Origin: Candidatus Omnitrophota bacterium
GTDB lineage: Bacteria > Omnitrophota > Gorgyraeia > Gygaellales > Profunditerraquicolaceae
NCBI GenBank assembly: GCA_018897555.1
Contig: JAHIKK010000101.1
Coordinates: 1 to 53,283, forward strand
DNA length: 53,283 nucleotides
Direction: 5' to 3'
In this document: piece by piece, positions 17,310 to 28,063 of the stretch
How the letters are laid out: the number at the start of each line of letters is the position of its first letter
Numbering within the stretch: the stretch's first letter is position 1
Made by a program: the position numbers and the translations under genes
The notes under the pieces: model-generated
What the model was told of the DNA's origin: nothing
Databases searched by the model: none
Seen by the model: only the letters and a program-made list of their open reading frames with translations

Positions 17310-18962
17310 ATGCGTTCAGATCAGATTAAAAAAGGTTTGGATCGAGTGCCGCATCGGGCGCTTTTGCATGCTACCGGTTTATCTAAAAAAGATTTAGGCC
17401 GTCCGTTTATTGGCGTGGCCACATCATTTACTGATCTTATTCCCGGGCATATCGGGATGCGCGATTTGGAAAGATTTATTGAGCGCGGGGTTTGTTATGG
17501 CGGGGGGGTGCCGTTTTTATTCGGCGTGCCGGGTATTTGTGACGGGATTGCCATGGGCCATTTGGGAATGTGTTATCCTCTGGCTTTACGCGAGATCGTT
17601 GCCGATACTATTGAAACCGTTTGTAACGCGCATCAATTAGACGGAATTATCTGCCTGACTAATTGCGATAAAATAACTCCGGGTATGCTCATGGGGGTAG
17701 CGCGTTTAAATATTCCGGCGATCATTGTTACCGCCGGGCCAATGCTCTCGGGGCGTTTTAATAAAAGGAAATTAGCTTTTGTGCATGATACATTTGAAGG
17801 CATGGCCAGGGCAAAAAAAGGCGATATTTCTTTGCAGGAATTATCCTGTTTAGAGATGGAGGCTTGTCCGGGGCAAGGATCATGCCAGGGGTTATATACG
17901 GCCAATACCATGGCCTGTCTTACCGAAACTATGGGCATGTCGATTCCGGGTTGCGGTACGGCGCTGGCAGGGTCGGCCAAAAAACGCCGGATCGCCCAGG
18001 CAAGCGGAGAGCGGATTGTGGAGTTGGTCAAGCAGAATATTAAACCGCGCGATATTATTACCAGGAAATCTTTGGAGAATGCGATTGTAGTAGATATGGC
18101 TTTAGGCGGCTCCAGCAATACGGTTCTGCATTTAATGAGCATTGCTCATGAGGCAGGGATTGATCTAGACCTGAAGACATTTGATAAAATTAGTAAGAGT
18201 GTACCGCATATTACCAATATTGAGCCGGCGGGTGAGCATTTTATGGAAGATATTGAATATGCCGGTGGAATTCCCGCGGTATTAAAAAGATTAAAATCAA
18301 AATTGAATAATGTTTTAAATGTCAGCGGCCAGAAAACTTTTCAGATTGCCGATGGTGCCGTTATTTTTGATTCCGAGGTAATCCGTCCGTTAAACCAGGC
18401 GTATCATCAGCAGGGCGGGATCGCGGTTCTCTATGGCAACCTTGCGCCCAATGGGGCAGTGGTTAAGCAGTCCGGGGTCAGCGCCAAGATGATGCAGTTT
18501 GTCGGCCGGGCCAGGGTATTTAACCGTGAAGAGCAAGCGATGCAAGCGATTATGAACAATAAAATAAAAAAAGGTGATTGTATTGTTATCCGTTATGAGG
18601 GCCCCTCAGGAGGGCCGGGAATGCGCGAGATGCTGGCGCCGACCGCAGCCATCGTGGGTTTGGGTTTAGAGGATTTTGTGGCGCTAATTACTGATGGGCG
18701 TTTTTCAGGGGGAACTAAAGGGCCTTGTATCGGCCATATTTCTCCGGAGGCTTCCGCGCGCGGGCCGATTGCAATTATTAAGGATGGTGATACAATTATC
18801 ATTGATATTCCCAAGCGCAAGTTGGAAATTAAATTAAGCAAGGGTGAAATAGAAAAAAGATTTAGGAATTGGAAGAGCGTGGAGCCTAAAATTAAAACCG
18901 GGTATTTATCTCGTTATTGTCGGTTAGTGAGTTCAGCAGATAAGGGAGCAATATTGGAATGA
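17310..18962 (+). CDS. ilvD: Dihydroxy-acid dehydratase
   Basis: Iron-sulfur dehydratase making the 2-keto acids of valine and isoleucine. The 550-aa protein contains the cluster-binding cysteines in [12 protein letters not shown] and [18 protein letters not shown], plus [14 protein letters not shown] and [17 protein letters not shown]. It is the first gene of an ilvD-ilvB-ilvN-ilvC-leuA run. The ribosome binding site GAGGAGAG lies before the ATG and the stop overlaps ilvB by 4 nt. I see no T-box or leader peptide upstream: only 14 nt separate it from the aldolase gene, so it may be co-transcribed with it. Confidence 0.96.
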   Translation: MRSDQIKKGLDRVPHRALLHATGLSKKDLGRPFIGVATSFTDLIPGHIGMRDLERFIERGVCYGGGVPFLFGVPGICDGIAMGHLGMCYPLALREIVADTIETVCNAHQLDGIICLTNCDKITPGMLMGVARLNIPAIIVTAGPMLSGRFNKRKLAFVHDTFEGMARAKKGDISLQELSCLEMEACPGQGSCQGLYTANTMACLTETMGMSIPGCGTALAGSAKKRRIAQASGERIVELVKQNIKPRDIITRKSLENAIVVDMALGGSSNTVLHLMSIAHEAGIDLDLKTFDKISKSVPHITNIEPAGEHFMEDIEYAGGIPAVLKRLKSKLNNVLNVSGQKTFQIADGAVIFDSEVIRPLNQAYHQQGGIAVLYGNLAPNGAVVKQSGVSAKMMQFVGRARVFNREEQAMQAIMNNKIKKGDCIVIRYEGPSGGPGMREMLAPTAAIVGLGLEDFVALITDGRFSGGTKGPCIGHISPEASARGPIAIIKDGDTIIIDIPKRKLEIKLSKGEIEKRFRNWKSVEPKIKTGYLSRYCRLVSSADKGAILE

Positions 18963-20626
18963 TCGGTGCCAGGATATTACTGGAGTCTTTAAAAAAAGAA
19001 GGTGTTAAGATAATCTTTGGTTATCCCGGCGGCCAGGTCCTGCCTATTTTTGATCAACTTTATGATTTTGATATTAAATTTATTTTAACGCGCCATGAGC
19101 AGGGAGCCGCGCACGCCGCAGATGGCTATGCCCGCTCAACCGGTAAAGTAGGGGTTTGCCTGGCAACCAGCGGCCCGGGCGCAACGAATCTGGTCACCGG
19201 AATCGCTACTGCTTATATGGATTCAATTCCGATGGTCGCCATCACCGGCCAGGTGGGCACCCATTTAATCGGCAATGATGCTTTTCAGGAAGCAGATGTG
19301 ACCGGAATTACCCGTCCCATAACTAAACATAATTTTTTAGTTAAAGATGTTAAGGATTTAGCGCGGATCATTGCTGAAGCCTTTTATATTGCCTCCAGCG
19401 GCCGCCCAGGCCCGGTGCTTATTGATATTCCCGTGGATGTGCAGCGGGCGGATACAGAATTTATCTGGCCGGAGAATGTAAATATTCGCAGTTATCAACC
19501 TACTTATTCCGGACATCCCGGGCAAATTAAAAAAGCGGCAAAATTAATCTCGCAAGCTAAGAAACCGATTATCTATGCCGGCGGCGGAGTGATTACTTCC
19601 GGAGCGGATTTGGAATTAAAAGCATTAGCGGAAAAAATCCAGGTTCCGGTAACGACTACTTTTATGGGGTTGGGCGGTTTTTGCGGTACGCATAAGTTAT
19701 TTTTAGGTATGCTGGGTATGCATGGCACCGCCTACGCTAACCACGCGGTCATGGAATCAGATTTAATTATTGCCGTGGGAGCGCGTTTTGATGACCGGGT
19801 AACCGGAAGGCTGGATGATTTTGCCCCCGGAGCAAAAGTTATCCATATTGATATTGATCCTTCCTCAATTAGTAAGAATATCCGGGTAGATGTGCCGATC
19901 GTGGGGGACGCTAAAAATATTCTTAAACAACTTATTACTGAAATTAAGAAACTTCCGGATACCGGGGAATGGCTTAAGACGGTAGAGGGCTGGAAGAATA
20001 AATATCCGTTAACTTATAAAGATGACAGCGCGATGCTTAAGCCTCAGTATATCCTCCAGCAGCTTTGGGATTTAACTAAAGGAGACGCGATAATTTGTAC
20101 TGAGGTAGGCCAGAGCCAGATGTGGGCATGCCAATGGTATCAGTATTTAACCCCGCGCACATTCATCTCCAGCGGCGGGTTAGGCACCATGGGGTTTGGA
20201 TTTCCGGCGGCCATGGGAGCAAAATTGGCCTTTCCGGAAAAAGAAGTTTTTAATATTGCCGGAGATGGTTCAATCCAGATGAATATTCAGGAGCTGGGTA
20301 CTTGTGTGGCTAATAAAATAAATGTGAAAGTATTAATATTTAATAATGGGTTTCTGGGTATGGTTAGGCAATGGCAGGAATTATTTTATAAGAAACGTTA
20401 TTCTTTTACCCCGATAACCAGCCCGGATTATGTAATGCTCGCGCAAAGTTATGGAGCAGTAGGAATCCGGGTAACCGAAAAAACCCAAGTACGCGCGGCA
20501 TTACAGAAAGCAATTCAGACGGATAATACCGTGTTTATCGATTTTCGCATCGAACCGGAAGAGAATGTTTATCCGATGGTTCCGGCGGGAAAAGCGATAA
20601 ACGAAATGATTGAAGGGTTGGCCTAA
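18959..20626 (+). CDS. ilvB: Acetolactate synthase large subunit
   Basis: Thiamine diphosphate and FAD enzyme condensing pyruvate to acetolactate, the first common step for branched-chain amino acids. The 555-aa protein has the PYR domain with catalytic Glu in [18 protein letters not shown], a middle domain with [11 protein letters not shown], and the PP domain with [12 protein letters not shown] and [16 protein letters not shown] overlap with ilvD and one-base overlap with ilvN show translational coupling. The WQELFY segment and regulatory subunit next door indicate the anabolic type rather than the catabolic one. Confidence 0.96.
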   Translation: MIGARILLESLKKEGVKIIFGYPGGQVLPIFDQLYDFDIKFILTRHEQGAAHAADGYARSTGKVGVCLATSGPGATNLVTGIATAYMDSIPMVAITGQVGTHLIGNDAFQEADVTGITRPITKHNFLVKDVKDLARIIAEAFYIASSGRPGPVLIDIPVDVQRADTEFIWPENVNIRSYQPTYSGHPGQIKKAAKLISQAKKPIIYAGGGVITSGADLELKALAEKIQVPVTTTFMGLGGFCGTHKLFLGMLGMHGTAYANHAVMESDLIIAVGARFDDRVTGRLDDFAPGAKVIHIDIDPSSISKNIRVDVPIVGDAKNILKQLITEIKKLPDTGEWLKTVEGWKNKYPLTYKDDSAMLKPQYILQQLWDLTKGDAIICTEVGQSQMWACQWYQYLTPRTFISSGGLGTMGFGFPAAMGAKLAFPEKEVFNIAGDGSIQMNIQELGTCVANKINVKVLIFNNGFLGMVRQWQELFYKKRYSFTPITSPDYVMLAQSYGAVGIRVTEKTQVRAALQKAIQTDNTVFIDFRIEPEENVYPMVPAGKAINEMIEGLA

Positions 20627-21096
20627 TGCGGCATACGATATCAGTATTAGTGGAGAATAAATTCGGAGTTTTAGCGCGGGTGGCCGGGCTATTTAGCGCG
20701 CGGGGTTATAATATTGCCTCTTTGGCAGTTTCTGAAACCCTGGATCCGCAGATATCTTATATGACGATTGTGGTGGAAGCTAAAGACGCAAAGGTCTTAG
20801 AGCAAATTAACAAGCAGTTGAATAAATTAATCGATGTGATTACAGTTACGGATTTTACCAAAAAGGAGCATCTGGACCGTGAACTGGTTTTGGTAAAAAT
20901 AAATTACGCGCCCAAGGATAAGCCAAAGCTTGCGGCTATTTTTGAAAAGTTTGTGGGTAAAATCGTGCAGCATAAAGCGGATATGGCGACTGTCGAGGCA
21001 GTAGGTGATGAGCGGCAGATAAAAGCGCTTTTGGAAGAGTTGAATAAATTCGGGATTAAAGAGTTAGTGAGGACAGGAAAACTGGCAATCGAGTAA
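20626..21096 (+). CDS. ilvN: Acetolactate synthase small (regulatory) subunit
   Basis: The 156-aa subunit has an N-terminal ACT domain (HTISVLVENKFGVLARVAGLFSARGYNI) that binds valine for feedback inhibition and a C-terminal ALS_ss domain (ELVLVKINY onward). It activates the large subunit encoded just upstream, with which it shares one base. Its length matches the ilvH/ilvN short forms of about 160 aa. Confidence 0.95.
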   Translation: MRHTISVLVENKFGVLARVAGLFSARGYNIASLAVSETLDPQISYMTIVVEAKDAKVLEQINKQLNKLIDVITVTDFTKKEHLDRELVLVKINYAPKDKPKLAAIFEKFVGKIVQHKADMATVEAVGDERQIKALLEELNKFGIKELVRTGKLAIE

Positions 21097-21120
21097 TTAG
21101 AAAGAGAGGAGTATTTAGCA

Positions 21121-22113
21121 ATGGCAAAGATTTATTATGACAAAGACGCGGATTTAAATTTATTAAAAGATAAGACGGTAGCAATTATTGGTTATGGTAT
21201 CCAGGGCCGTGGCCAGTCATTATGCCTGCGTGATTCAGGAGTAAGGGTGGTAGTTTCGGAAATGGAAGGAACTCCTAATTTTCAGCAGGCAATCAAGGAT
21301 GGATTTACTCCGGTGAGTGCCGCCGAAGCGGCAAAAGCCGCGGATATCATTCAGATCCTTACTCAGGATCATGTTCAGGCTAAGGTTTATCTGGAGTCGA
21401 TTAAGCCGAATTTAAAAAAAGGTAAAGCCCTTTGTTTTTCCCATGGTTTTAACATCCGTTTTAAACAAATTAAGCCTCCGAAGAATGTCGACGTATTTAT
21501 GGTTGCGCCCAAAGGCCCCGGGGCTTTGGTGAGAAAAATGTATGAGGAGGGCAAGGGTGTGCCTTCATTAATTGCCATTTATCAGGATGCCAGCGGCCAA
21601 GCAAAAGATTTAGCCTTAGCTTATGCCAAGGGGCTGAAAGCAACCACCGCCGGGGTAATCGAAACGACTTTTGATGAGGAGACCGAAACCGACCTCTTCG
21701 GCGAGCAGGCAGTGCTTTGCGGCGGGGTAAGCGAATTGATTAAGGCGGGTTTTGATACTTTAATTGACGCCGGTTATCAACCGGAGATTGCTTATTTTGA
21801 GGTTTTGCATGAGTTAAAATTGATTACTGATCTGATTCAGGAGCGCGGTATTTCGGGAATGCGCCGGGGAGTTTCTAATACTGCTTGTTACGGCGATTTA
21901 ACCCGCGGGCCCAGAATTATCACCCAAAAAACACGCAAGGAAATGAAAAAGATTCTTAAGGAAATTAAAACCGGCAAATTCGCCAGAGAGTGGATTAAGG
22001 AGAATGAAACCGGACGCAAGAATTTTGACAGCTTAATCAAAGCCGGTGATGAACACTTAATCGAAAAAGTGGGGAAGCAGTTGCGAGAAATGATGCCTTG
22101 GATGAAGAAGTAG
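21121..22113 (+). CDS. ilvC: Ketol-acid reductoisomerase
   Basis: Isomerises and reduces acetolactate to dihydroxyisovalerate. The 330-aa class I enzyme has the Rossmann motif [10 protein letters not shown] at residues 24-33, MVAPKGPG in the loop near residue 127, and the Mg-binding [12 protein letters not shown] and ELKLITDLI segments in the helical C-terminal domain. GAGAGG ribosome binding site 5' of the ATG. It closes the ilv part; a structured repeat (22131-22214) separates it from leuA. Confidence 0.96.
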   Translation: MAKIYYDKDADLNLLKDKTVAIIGYGIQGRGQSLCLRDSGVRVVVSEMEGTPNFQQAIKDGFTPVSAAEAAKAADIIQILTQDHVQAKVYLESIKPNLKKGKALCFSHGFNIRFKQIKPPKNVDVFMVAPKGPGALVRKMYEEGKGVPSLIAIYQDASGQAKDLALAYAKGLKATTAGVIETTFDEETETDLFGEQAVLCGGVSELIKAGFDTLIDAGYQPEIAYFEVLHELKLITDLIQERGISGMRRGVSNTACYGDLTRGPRIITQKTRKEMKKILKEIKTGKFAREWIKENETGRKNFDSLIKAGDEHLIEKVGKQLREMMPWMKK

Positions 22114-22130
22114 AGAGATTCTAAATTGTA

Positions 22131-22214
22131 GGTTAAATTTCGCGGGTCCTGTCTTGGGTATTTTCTTGCGCTGACGCGCTACGAAAACACCCAAGCCACC
22201 CGCGATTAGCCTGA
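22131..22214 (+). repeat. Long imperfect palindromic repeat, copy 2
   Basis: The core (GGGTCCTGTCTTGGGT...ACACCCAAGCCACCC, with the GCGC-TGAC-GCGC tip) matches 241-312 on the opposite strand. The outer arms here are CGCGGGT and ACCCGCG, extended by GGTTAAA/TTAGCC, different from copy 1 yet still complementary. It lies 17 nt after the ilvC stop and in the same orientation to ilvC as copy 1 is to lpxB. Outer-arm covariation suggests that structure matters. It may also be a terminator or a REP-like mobile sequence. Confidence 0.75.
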
Positions 22215-22249
22215 AAGCGTAATTTATAATCTTGGAGTAGGGGATAAGA

Positions 22250-23755
22250 ATGGAAAAGATAATAATATTTGATACAACTTTAAGGGATGGGGAGCAGGCG
22301 CCGGGGGCTTCTTTGAATCATAAAGAAAAACTGGAGGTGGCCTGGGCTCTTGAGAACTTGGGAGTGGATGTTATTGAGGCGGGATTTCCCGTTTCTTCCA
22401 AGGGTGATTTTGCCGCGGTAGAGGCAATAGCCAGAAACATTAAGCTTCCGGTTATCTGCGGCCTGGCCCGGGCAATCAAAAAAGATATTGATGCGGCGGT
22501 AGCAGCAACCAAACCTGCCAGAAGGCCGCGGATCCATGTATTTCTAGCGACATCAAAAATACATATGCAGTATAAGTTAAAAAAAGCCGAGGATGAAATT
22601 ATCCGCCTGGCTGTGGAGTCAGTAAGCTATGCCAGGAAATTTTGTCCGGATATCGAATTTTCTCCGGAGGACGCCTCGCGCACGGAAAATGATTTTCTTT
22701 TTCAGGTGCTGGAAGCGGTAATTAAAGCCGGGGCAACTACCGTGAATATCCCGGATACGGTAGGTTATACCGAGCCTGAAGAATACGGCAGGTTGATTCA
22801 GGCAATTAAGAATAATGTCCCCAATATCGATAAGGCGGTTATCTCCGTGCATTGCCATAATGATTTAGGTTTAGCAGTAGCTAATTCTTTATCGGCGATC
22901 AAGAACGGCGCCCGGCAGGTAGAATGCACGATTAATGGCATCGGAGAACGCGCCGGAAACGCTTCGCTTGAAGAAATAGTGATGAGTATCGATACGCGCC
23001 AAGACATCTATTCCGGTTTAAAAACCGGTATCCATAAAAAAAATATTTATAAGGCCAGCCGCCTGGTAAGTAAGCTTACGGGTTTTGTCGTTGCTCCGAA
23101 TAAAGCTATCGTCGGAGGTAATGCCTTCAGACATGAGTCCGGTATTCATCAGGATGGCGTGCTTAAGGAGCGCTCTACTTATGAAATTATCCGCGGAGAA
23201 GACGTGGGCTTTGTTGTCGAAGGAATGGTTTTGGGCAAGCATTCCGGAAGGCATGCTTTTAATGAAAGATTGCTAAAATTAGGTTTCCATTTAAACCAGG
23301 ATCAGGTAGATAAAGCCTTTGGCCGCTTTAAAGATTTATCCGACAAGAAAAAAGATATTTTCGATGATGACTTAAGGGCGATTGTCGAGGATGAAATCCA
23401 CCTGGCTAAGCCTGTCTGGAAGTTGAATAGTTTTGAAATTAATTCCGGCACCAAGATTAAGCCCAAGGCCCAGGTTATATTGATTAAAGGCGGTAAAGAT
23501 ATATCCGGAGTTTCTTCCGGTGACGGACCGGTGGATGCCTGTTTTAAGGCCATCGATAAAATTACCGGCTCTAAAGCAAAATTAGAAGATTTTCGCCTGG
23601 AGGCGGTTACCTCCGGCAAGGATGCTTTGGGCCAGGTGAGCCTTAGGCTAAAGGTAAAAGATGCTATAATCAGCGGGCGCGGCTGGAGCACGGATATTAT
23701 CGAAGCGGCGGTTAAGGCATATATTGATGCCGTAAATAAATTAGAGAATAAATGA
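22250..23755 (+). CDS. leuA: 2-isopropylmalate synthase
   Basis: Condenses 2-ketoisovalerate with acetyl-CoA, the first committed leucine step. The 501-aa protein has the HMGL-like barrel with [31 protein letters not shown] and [16 protein letters not shown], a linker region with SGIHQDG and GKHSGRHAF, and a C-terminal regulatory LeuA dimer domain (roughly residues 365-500) that gives leucine feedback. Its length fits the bacterial short form. Citramalate synthase is a less likely alternative. ATGA overlap with aroE. No leuB, leuC or leuD in the window. Confidence 0.93.
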   Translation: MEKIIIFDTTLRDGEQAPGASLNHKEKLEVAWALENLGVDVIEAGFPVSSKGDFAAVEAIARNIKLPVICGLARAIKKDIDAAVAATKPARRPRIHVFLATSKIHMQYKLKKAEDEIIRLAVESVSYARKFCPDIEFSPEDASRTENDFLFQVLEAVIKAGATTVNIPDTVGYTEPEEYGRLIQAIKNNVPNIDKAVISVHCHNDLGLAVANSLSAIKNGARQVECTINGIGERAGNASLEEIVMSIDTRQDIYSGLKTGIHKKNIYKASRLVSKLTGFVVAPNKAIVGGNAFRHESGIHQDGVLKERSTYEIIRGEDVGFVVEGMVLGKHSGRHAFNERLLKLGFHLNQDQVDKAFGRFKDLSDKKKDIFDDDLRAIVEDEIHLAKPVWKLNSFEINSGTKIKPKAQVILIKGGKDISGVSSGDGPVDACFKAIDKITGSKAKLEDFRLEAVTSGKDALGQVSLRLKVKDAIISGRGWSTDIIEAAVKAYIDAVNKLENK

Positions 23756-24591
23756 CCTTAAAACCGAAACTCTATGGTTTAGTAGGTTTTCCGATCAAGC
23801 ATAGCCTCTCTCCTTGTATGCATAATGCTGTATTCTCCGCGTTAAAAATAAAAGCTAAATATAAATTATTCGAGTTGCAGGCTGAGCAACTGGAAGATTT
23901 CTTAAATAATTTAGAAAAGAATAATATACGCGGCTTCAATGTTACCATCCCCTACAAAGAAAAAGTATTGCCTTATCTGGACTTTAAGTCTCGGGGAGTT
24001 CGTGGAATCGGTGCAGTTAATACTGTTGTGATTAAAGATGAAAAACTAAGAGGTTTCAATACTGATTTTCTTGGTTTTAGCAAGCATTTGAAAAAATTAA
24101 AAGTTAACCCTAAGAAAACCGCAATTATCGGCGCTGGCGGTGCAGCCAAGGCCGTATGTTTTGCCTTAGGGCAAGGTAAAGTTGAAGAGGTTTGTATTTA
24201 TGATATCGATGCCTATAAAAGCTTAAACCTGGTTAGCCAGTTTAAAGATGTATTTAACCTGACTAAATTTTCGGCTGTAGCCAGGATCGATGAACTTAAT
24301 CTGCGGGGCAAGGATTTGTTGGTTAATGCTTCTCCTGTGGGTATGCGTCCGGATGACCCTTGTTTAATTGAAAGTAAGGCAATGCATAGGGATCTTTTTG
24401 TTTACGATTTAATTTATAATCCGGCTGAAACCAAACTTATCGCGCAGGCCAGGTTGGCCGGCGCGGGTTTCTCTAACGGTTTAGGGATGCTTTTATATCA
24501 GGGGATACTTTCTTTTAAGCATTTTACGGGTAAAAATGCGCCAGCGGAAATTATGCGGGCGGCACTAGAAAAAGGAGTGAAAAAGCTATGA
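23752..24591 (+). CDS. aroE: Shikimate dehydrogenase
   Basis: NADPH-dependent reduction of 3-dehydroshikimate in the chorismate pathway. The 279-aa protein has the substrate site KHSLSPCMHN at residues 17-26, NVTIPYKEKV with the catalytic Lys, NTDFLGF, and the nucleotide-binding GAGGAAKAV. Near the C-terminus NGLGMLLYQG is the conserved final loop. It overlaps leuA and the prepilin peptidase gene, so the three are co-transcribed. Confidence 0.95.
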   Translation: MTLKPKLYGLVGFPIKHSLSPCMHNAVFSALKIKAKYKLFELQAEQLEDFLNNLEKNNIRGFNVTIPYKEKVLPYLDFKSRGVRGIGAVNTVVIKDEKLRGFNTDFLGFSKHLKKLKVNPKKTAIIGAGGAAKAVCFALGQGKVEEVCIYDIDAYKSLNLVSQFKDVFNLTKFSAVARIDELNLRGKDLLVNASPVGMRPDDPCLIESKAMHRDLFVYDLIYNPAETKLIAQARLAGAGFSNGLGMLLYQGILSFKHFTGKNAPAEIMRAALEKGVKKL

Positions 24592-25400
24592 TTGCCAAGA
24601 TAATTGTTTTTATTTTTGGTTCTATTGTGGGCAGTTTTTTAAACGTCTGTATCCATCGCATGCCTAAAGGTGAATCCGTAGTTTGGCCGCGCTCGCATTG
24701 CCCGAAATGCCAAAAAAGAATACCGGGTTATGACAATATCCCTTTTGTAAGTTTCCTGTTGCTTGGCGGTAAGTGCCGTTTTTGCCGGGAAAATATTTCT
24801 TTGTGCTATCCGTTGGTGGAACTAATCACCGCCCTCTTGATGGTGGCGCTTTTTAACCGTTTTGGCTTAAGTTATGAATTCTTTTTATATATGGTTATGC
24901 TTTGGGGATTAATTATCGCTACTTTTGTGGATATCGCGCATCGGATTATTCCCGATGAGGTATCCGTAGGAGGAATGATTATCGGTTTTATCATGGTTTC
25001 TATAACCGGTTTTACGCTGGGGCCCTTAAAATTTACTTTTCTTCCGATGGCCAAATCCGCATTAGGAATAATTGCCGGAGGGGGGATTATTTATTTTACC
25101 GGAGTGCTTTTTGACCTGGTTTATTTTAAGCTGCTTAAACGGCCGGCGATTAACGGAGAGACCGAATCTATGGGCGGCGGCGATGTAAAGCTTTTGGCGA
25201 TGATCGGAGCGTTTATGGGCTGGCAGATGGCCATTTTAACTTTCTTCCTGGCACCGTTTCTAGGTATAGTCATCGGGATTATAAACTTAGCTGTTAAAAA
25301 AGATCATACGATACCCTATGGCCCGTTTCTTTCGCTGGCAGCTTTAGCCGTTTTATTTTGGGCGGATAAAATAATTTCTTTAATTTTACCTTTGAGATAA
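24588..25400 (+). CDS. Prepilin peptidase (type IV leader peptidase/N-methyltransferase)
   Basis: Inner membrane aspartyl protease that cleaves and N-methylates type IV pilin-like leaders. The 270-aa protein starts with the GSIVGSFLNVCIHRMP segment, then the cytosolic zinc site with two CxxC pairs (CPKCQ and CRFC), about seven to eight transmembrane helices, the first catalytic Asp in FVDIAHRIIPDEV and the GGGDVKLL motif with the second Asp. It implies type IV pili or type II secretion elsewhere in the genome. The CT-tract proteins here have an AFLFAEE-type site and are not obvious substrates. Confidence 0.92.
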   Translation: MIAKIIVFIFGSIVGSFLNVCIHRMPKGESVVWPRSHCPKCQKRIPGYDNIPFVSFLLLGGKCRFCRENISLCYPLVELITALLMVALFNRFGLSYEFFLYMVMLWGLIIATFVDIAHRIIPDEVSVGGMIIGFIMVSITGFTLGPLKFTFLPMAKSALGIIAGGGIIYFTGVLFDLVYFKLLKRPAINGETESMGGGDVKLLAMIGAFMGWQMAILTFFLAPFLGIVIGIINLAVKKDHTIPYGPFLSLAALAVLFWADKIISLILPLR

Positions 25401-25419
25401 TTTACCGGAGGCTTTAGTC

Positions 25420-27225
25420 ATGCCTGAATTAAACCTTCAAGATTACCTTGCTAAGAGTATATCCCACGCTAATTGGAAGAATATTGGTTCTAAAAAGCGC
25501 GCCGGTGTATTAATTCCGTTGTTTACTGTCCATTCCAAGAATAGTTATGGGGTGGGTGATTTGAGGGATTTAAAGCTGATTATTGATTGGGCAAAATTAA
25601 CCGCCAACTCTATTATTCAGCTTCTACCGATGAATGAAGTCGGCCCACTCTTTTGTCCTTATGATGCTTTGAGCTCTTTTGCCCTTGAGCCGGCTTATCT
25701 CTGTTTAAAAGATTTCCCGGGAATTTCCGGAAAAAAATTTAATTCTCTTCTGGCCGATGCTGACCATGTTGATTATGCGTTAAAAGCACAGAAGCTGCAG
25801 TTACTTTGGAATGTCTATCTAGCCACGGATTTGGCGGAAGCATTGCCTTTCGAAGAATTTCAGCGTAAGAATGCTTATTGGCTGACGGATTTTGCTCTTT
25901 TTAAGGTGTTAAAGGAATATCATCAGGGTAAGCCCTGGTATGAGTGGGAGCAGGATTTTAAATACCGTCAGACAGAGGCGTTACGGGAATTTAAGCAGGA
26001 TAATATCGAGAAAATAACTTTTCAGATGTGGCTGCAATGGATGCTTTTTAAGCAGTTTAAAGAGGCCAGCGCCTATGCCGCCAGCAATAATATTTTTATC
26101 AAAGGCGATTTACCGGTTTTGGTTTCCCGGGATAGCGCGGATGTTTGGAGCCATTTAGAATTTTTCAAGCTGGATTTTGCCGCCGGAGCTCCTCCGGATA
26201 TGTACGCGTCTTTAGGGCAGCGCTGGGGTATGCCTACTTATAATTGGGAGGCGATTGCCCTGGATAATTATCGCTACATAAAAGAAAAATTAAAATACGC
26301 GCAGGAGTTTTATAATATTTTACGGATTGACCATGTGGTCGGGCTTTTTCGTATCTGGAGTATCCCTTATCATGCCCCCGAGGTGAATCAGGGGTTAAAC
26401 GGGGTTTTTGATCCGCTGGATGAGCATCTTTGGAATGAGCATGGCCGTAAGATTTTAAGCGTTTTGGTAGAGAATACTAAGATGCTTCTTTGCGCGGAGG
26501 ATTTAGGGGTAATTCCGAAATGCTGTACTGATACTTTACTGGAATTTGGTATCCCGGGAAACGATGTTCAGCGCTGGGTAAAAGATTGGAATGTCCGTCA
26601 TGATTTTCTTGGGCCCGGAGAGTACCGGCAGCTGGCAGTGGCGATACTTTCAACTCATGATACGACTAATTGGAAGGCCTGGTGGCAGTATGAAGCCGGT
26701 ACAGTAGATGCGGCTTTGTTTATGCGCAAGTGTAATGAACGCAAAATAGATTTTGCTAAGGTGAGTTTAAAACTTTTTGACGAAACCCTTTCGTTGCATG
26801 GGCGCCTGCGTTGGAGTAAAGAGATTGATACTATCGATAAGCTGCTTTGGGAATTGGGTAAACATAAAGAAGAGGCAAAGGATTTTGTAAATTTTTATGA
26901 AAATACTTATGGGGAAAAAGAAAAACTTTGGAAAATTTTGGGTTGTACCGGCGCGATGACCGAGGCTGCCAGCGATGAACTATTAGCTAAAATAATCCAA
27001 TTTATTTTAAACTCCCGGTCGGTATTTTGTATTAATTCCATCAGGGATTATTTAGGGTTGGCGGACATATTTAAAGGGGATCCTTACCAGTACCGGGTCA
27101 ATGTCCCGGGAACGATTAGCCCGAAAAACTGGTCACTGCGGCTTCCGCTTGGCCTTGAGGAATTACTCAAACATCCGGTAAATAAACTCATCCGCAAGAT
27201 GATTGTCGATTCCGATAGGATTTGA
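25420..27225 (+). CDS. malQ: 4-alpha-glucanotransferase (amylomaltase, GH77)
   Basis: Moves glucan chains between maltodextrins or glycogen. The GH77 barrel shows IIQLLPMNEVGP near the N-terminus, the nucleophile Asp in RIDHVVGLFR, the acid/base Glu in CAEDLGVIP and the transition-state Asp in STHDTTNW. At 601 aa it is larger than the roughly 500-aa bacterial norm, mostly through extra helices between the acid/base region and the C-terminus. GGAGG ribosome binding site upstream. Co-directional with the preceding biosynthetic operon, 19 nt after the peptidase gene. Confidence 0.9.
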   Translation: MPELNLQDYLAKSISHANWKNIGSKKRAGVLIPLFTVHSKNSYGVGDLRDLKLIIDWAKLTANSIIQLLPMNEVGPLFCPYDALSSFALEPAYLCLKDFPGISGKKFNSLLADADHVDYALKAQKLQLLWNVYLATDLAEALPFEEFQRKNAYWLTDFALFKVLKEYHQGKPWYEWEQDFKYRQTEALREFKQDNIEKITFQMWLQWMLFKQFKEASAYAASNNIFIKGDLPVLVSRDSADVWSHLEFFKLDFAAGAPPDMYASLGQRWGMPTYNWEAIALDNYRYIKEKLKYAQEFYNILRIDHVVGLFRIWSIPYHAPEVNQGLNGVFDPLDEHLWNEHGRKILSVLVENTKMLLCAEDLGVIPKCCTDTLLEFGIPGNDVQRWVKDWNVRHDFLGPGEYRQLAVAILSTHDTTNWKAWWQYEAGTVDAALFMRKCNERKIDFAKVSLKLFDETLSLHGRLRWSKEIDTIDKLLWELGKHKEEAKDFVNFYENTYGEKEKLWKILGCTGAMTEAASDELLAKIIQFILNSRSVFCINSIRDYLGLADIFKGDPYQYRVNVPGTISPKNWSLRLPLGLEELLKHPVNKLIRKMIVDSDRI

Positions 27226-27313
27226 TTTACGCCTTATGCTTCAACACGAAAAATTTCGCACGCGAATAATACCTTAAAAAACAGAATATCAATAACGCAA
27301 GGATGGCCATTTA

Positions 27314-28033
27314 ATGGGAAAATTGCAGGGCACGGAATACTATATTTCTAAGGGCATGGGCAGGGCGATTATGGATTATGAGATGCTGACGGCCAAAGAT
27401 AGGATCGGGGTTGCGGTTTCAGGAGGAAGAGACAGCCTGGTTTTATTGCGGCTGTTAGTTGACCGTAAGGCGTTTGTGCCGATTGAACATGATCTTGTTG
27501 CTATACACATTGACCTGGGGTATCCTCAATCCATCTCTGCTAAATTAGAAAAACATTTTAAAAAACTTAATGTAGAGTATAAGATAGTTAAAACTGATAT
27601 TCTAAAGAAAACAAAGAAGAGCAAGATTAACTGTTCTTGGTGCTCCGGGAATAGAAGAAAAGAATTATTTCTGGCTGCACATAGGCTGGGTTGTACTAAG
27701 ATCGCCCTGGGGCAGCATTTGGATGATATTACCGAAACCTTATTGTTAAATTTGTTTTTCCGGGGCAAAATATCGACTCTGGCGCCTAAACAGGAGTTAT
27801 CTAAAGGTAAGCTTACGCTGATCCGGCCGTTGGCTTATGTAGAAGAGCGTTTGATTAAGAGTTTTGCTCAAGAGATAAAGTTAGCTCATCAGGCCTGCGT
27901 TTGCCCGCAGGCCGATACTGACCACCGTAAGCGGATGGGCCGCATTATTCAAGAGCTGGAGAAAACCTCCCCGGATATAAAAAAGAATATCTTCCGTTCC
28001 TTAAAAAGAGTAAAAAAAGATTATTTACTTTAA
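27314..28033 (+). CDS. TtcA-like PP-loop tRNA thiolase
   Basis: Adenine nucleotide alpha-hydrolase fold, 239 aa. The PP-loop reads VSGGRDSLVLL (Lys of the common SGGKDS replaced by Arg). A CSWC pair lies at mid-protein in the position of the TtcA iron-sulfur ligands, followed by GQHLDDITETLLLN, and a further cluster region CVCP near residue 197. This fits TtcA (2-thiocytidine at position 32 of tRNA) or a TtuA relative. The exact tRNA target cannot be fixed from sequence. The 88 nt upstream contain an AAGGA ribosome binding site and nothing else clear. Confidence 0.82.
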   Translation: MGKLQGTEYYISKGMGRAIMDYEMLTAKDRIGVAVSGGRDSLVLLRLLVDRKAFVPIEHDLVAIHIDLGYPQSISAKLEKHFKKLNVEYKIVKTDILKKTKKSKINCSWCSGNRRKELFLAAHRLGCTKIALGQHLDDITETLLLNLFFRGKISTLAPKQELSKGKLTLIRPLAYVEERLIKSFAQEIKLAHQACVCPQADTDHRKRMGRIIQELEKTSPDIKKNIFRSLKRVKKDYLL

Positions 28034-28048
28034 CCGGATTCTTTAGAG

Positions 28049-28057
28049 TGGTATAAT
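28049..28057 (+). promoter_or_regulatory. Extended -10 promoter, apparently leaderless, for rmuC
   Basis: TGG-TATAAT (-10 at 28052-28057) lies 6 nt before the ATG at 28064. No Shine-Dalgarno sequence is present in between and no strong -35 box is seen. Confidence 0.55.
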
Positions 28058-28063
28058 AATTTT

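Noticed and set aside
22114-22249. T-box or leader peptide controlling ilv/leu genes
   Set aside because: No T-box consensus and no run of Leu/Val/Ile codons in a short ORF; the region holds the structured repeat that also occurs next to lpxB.
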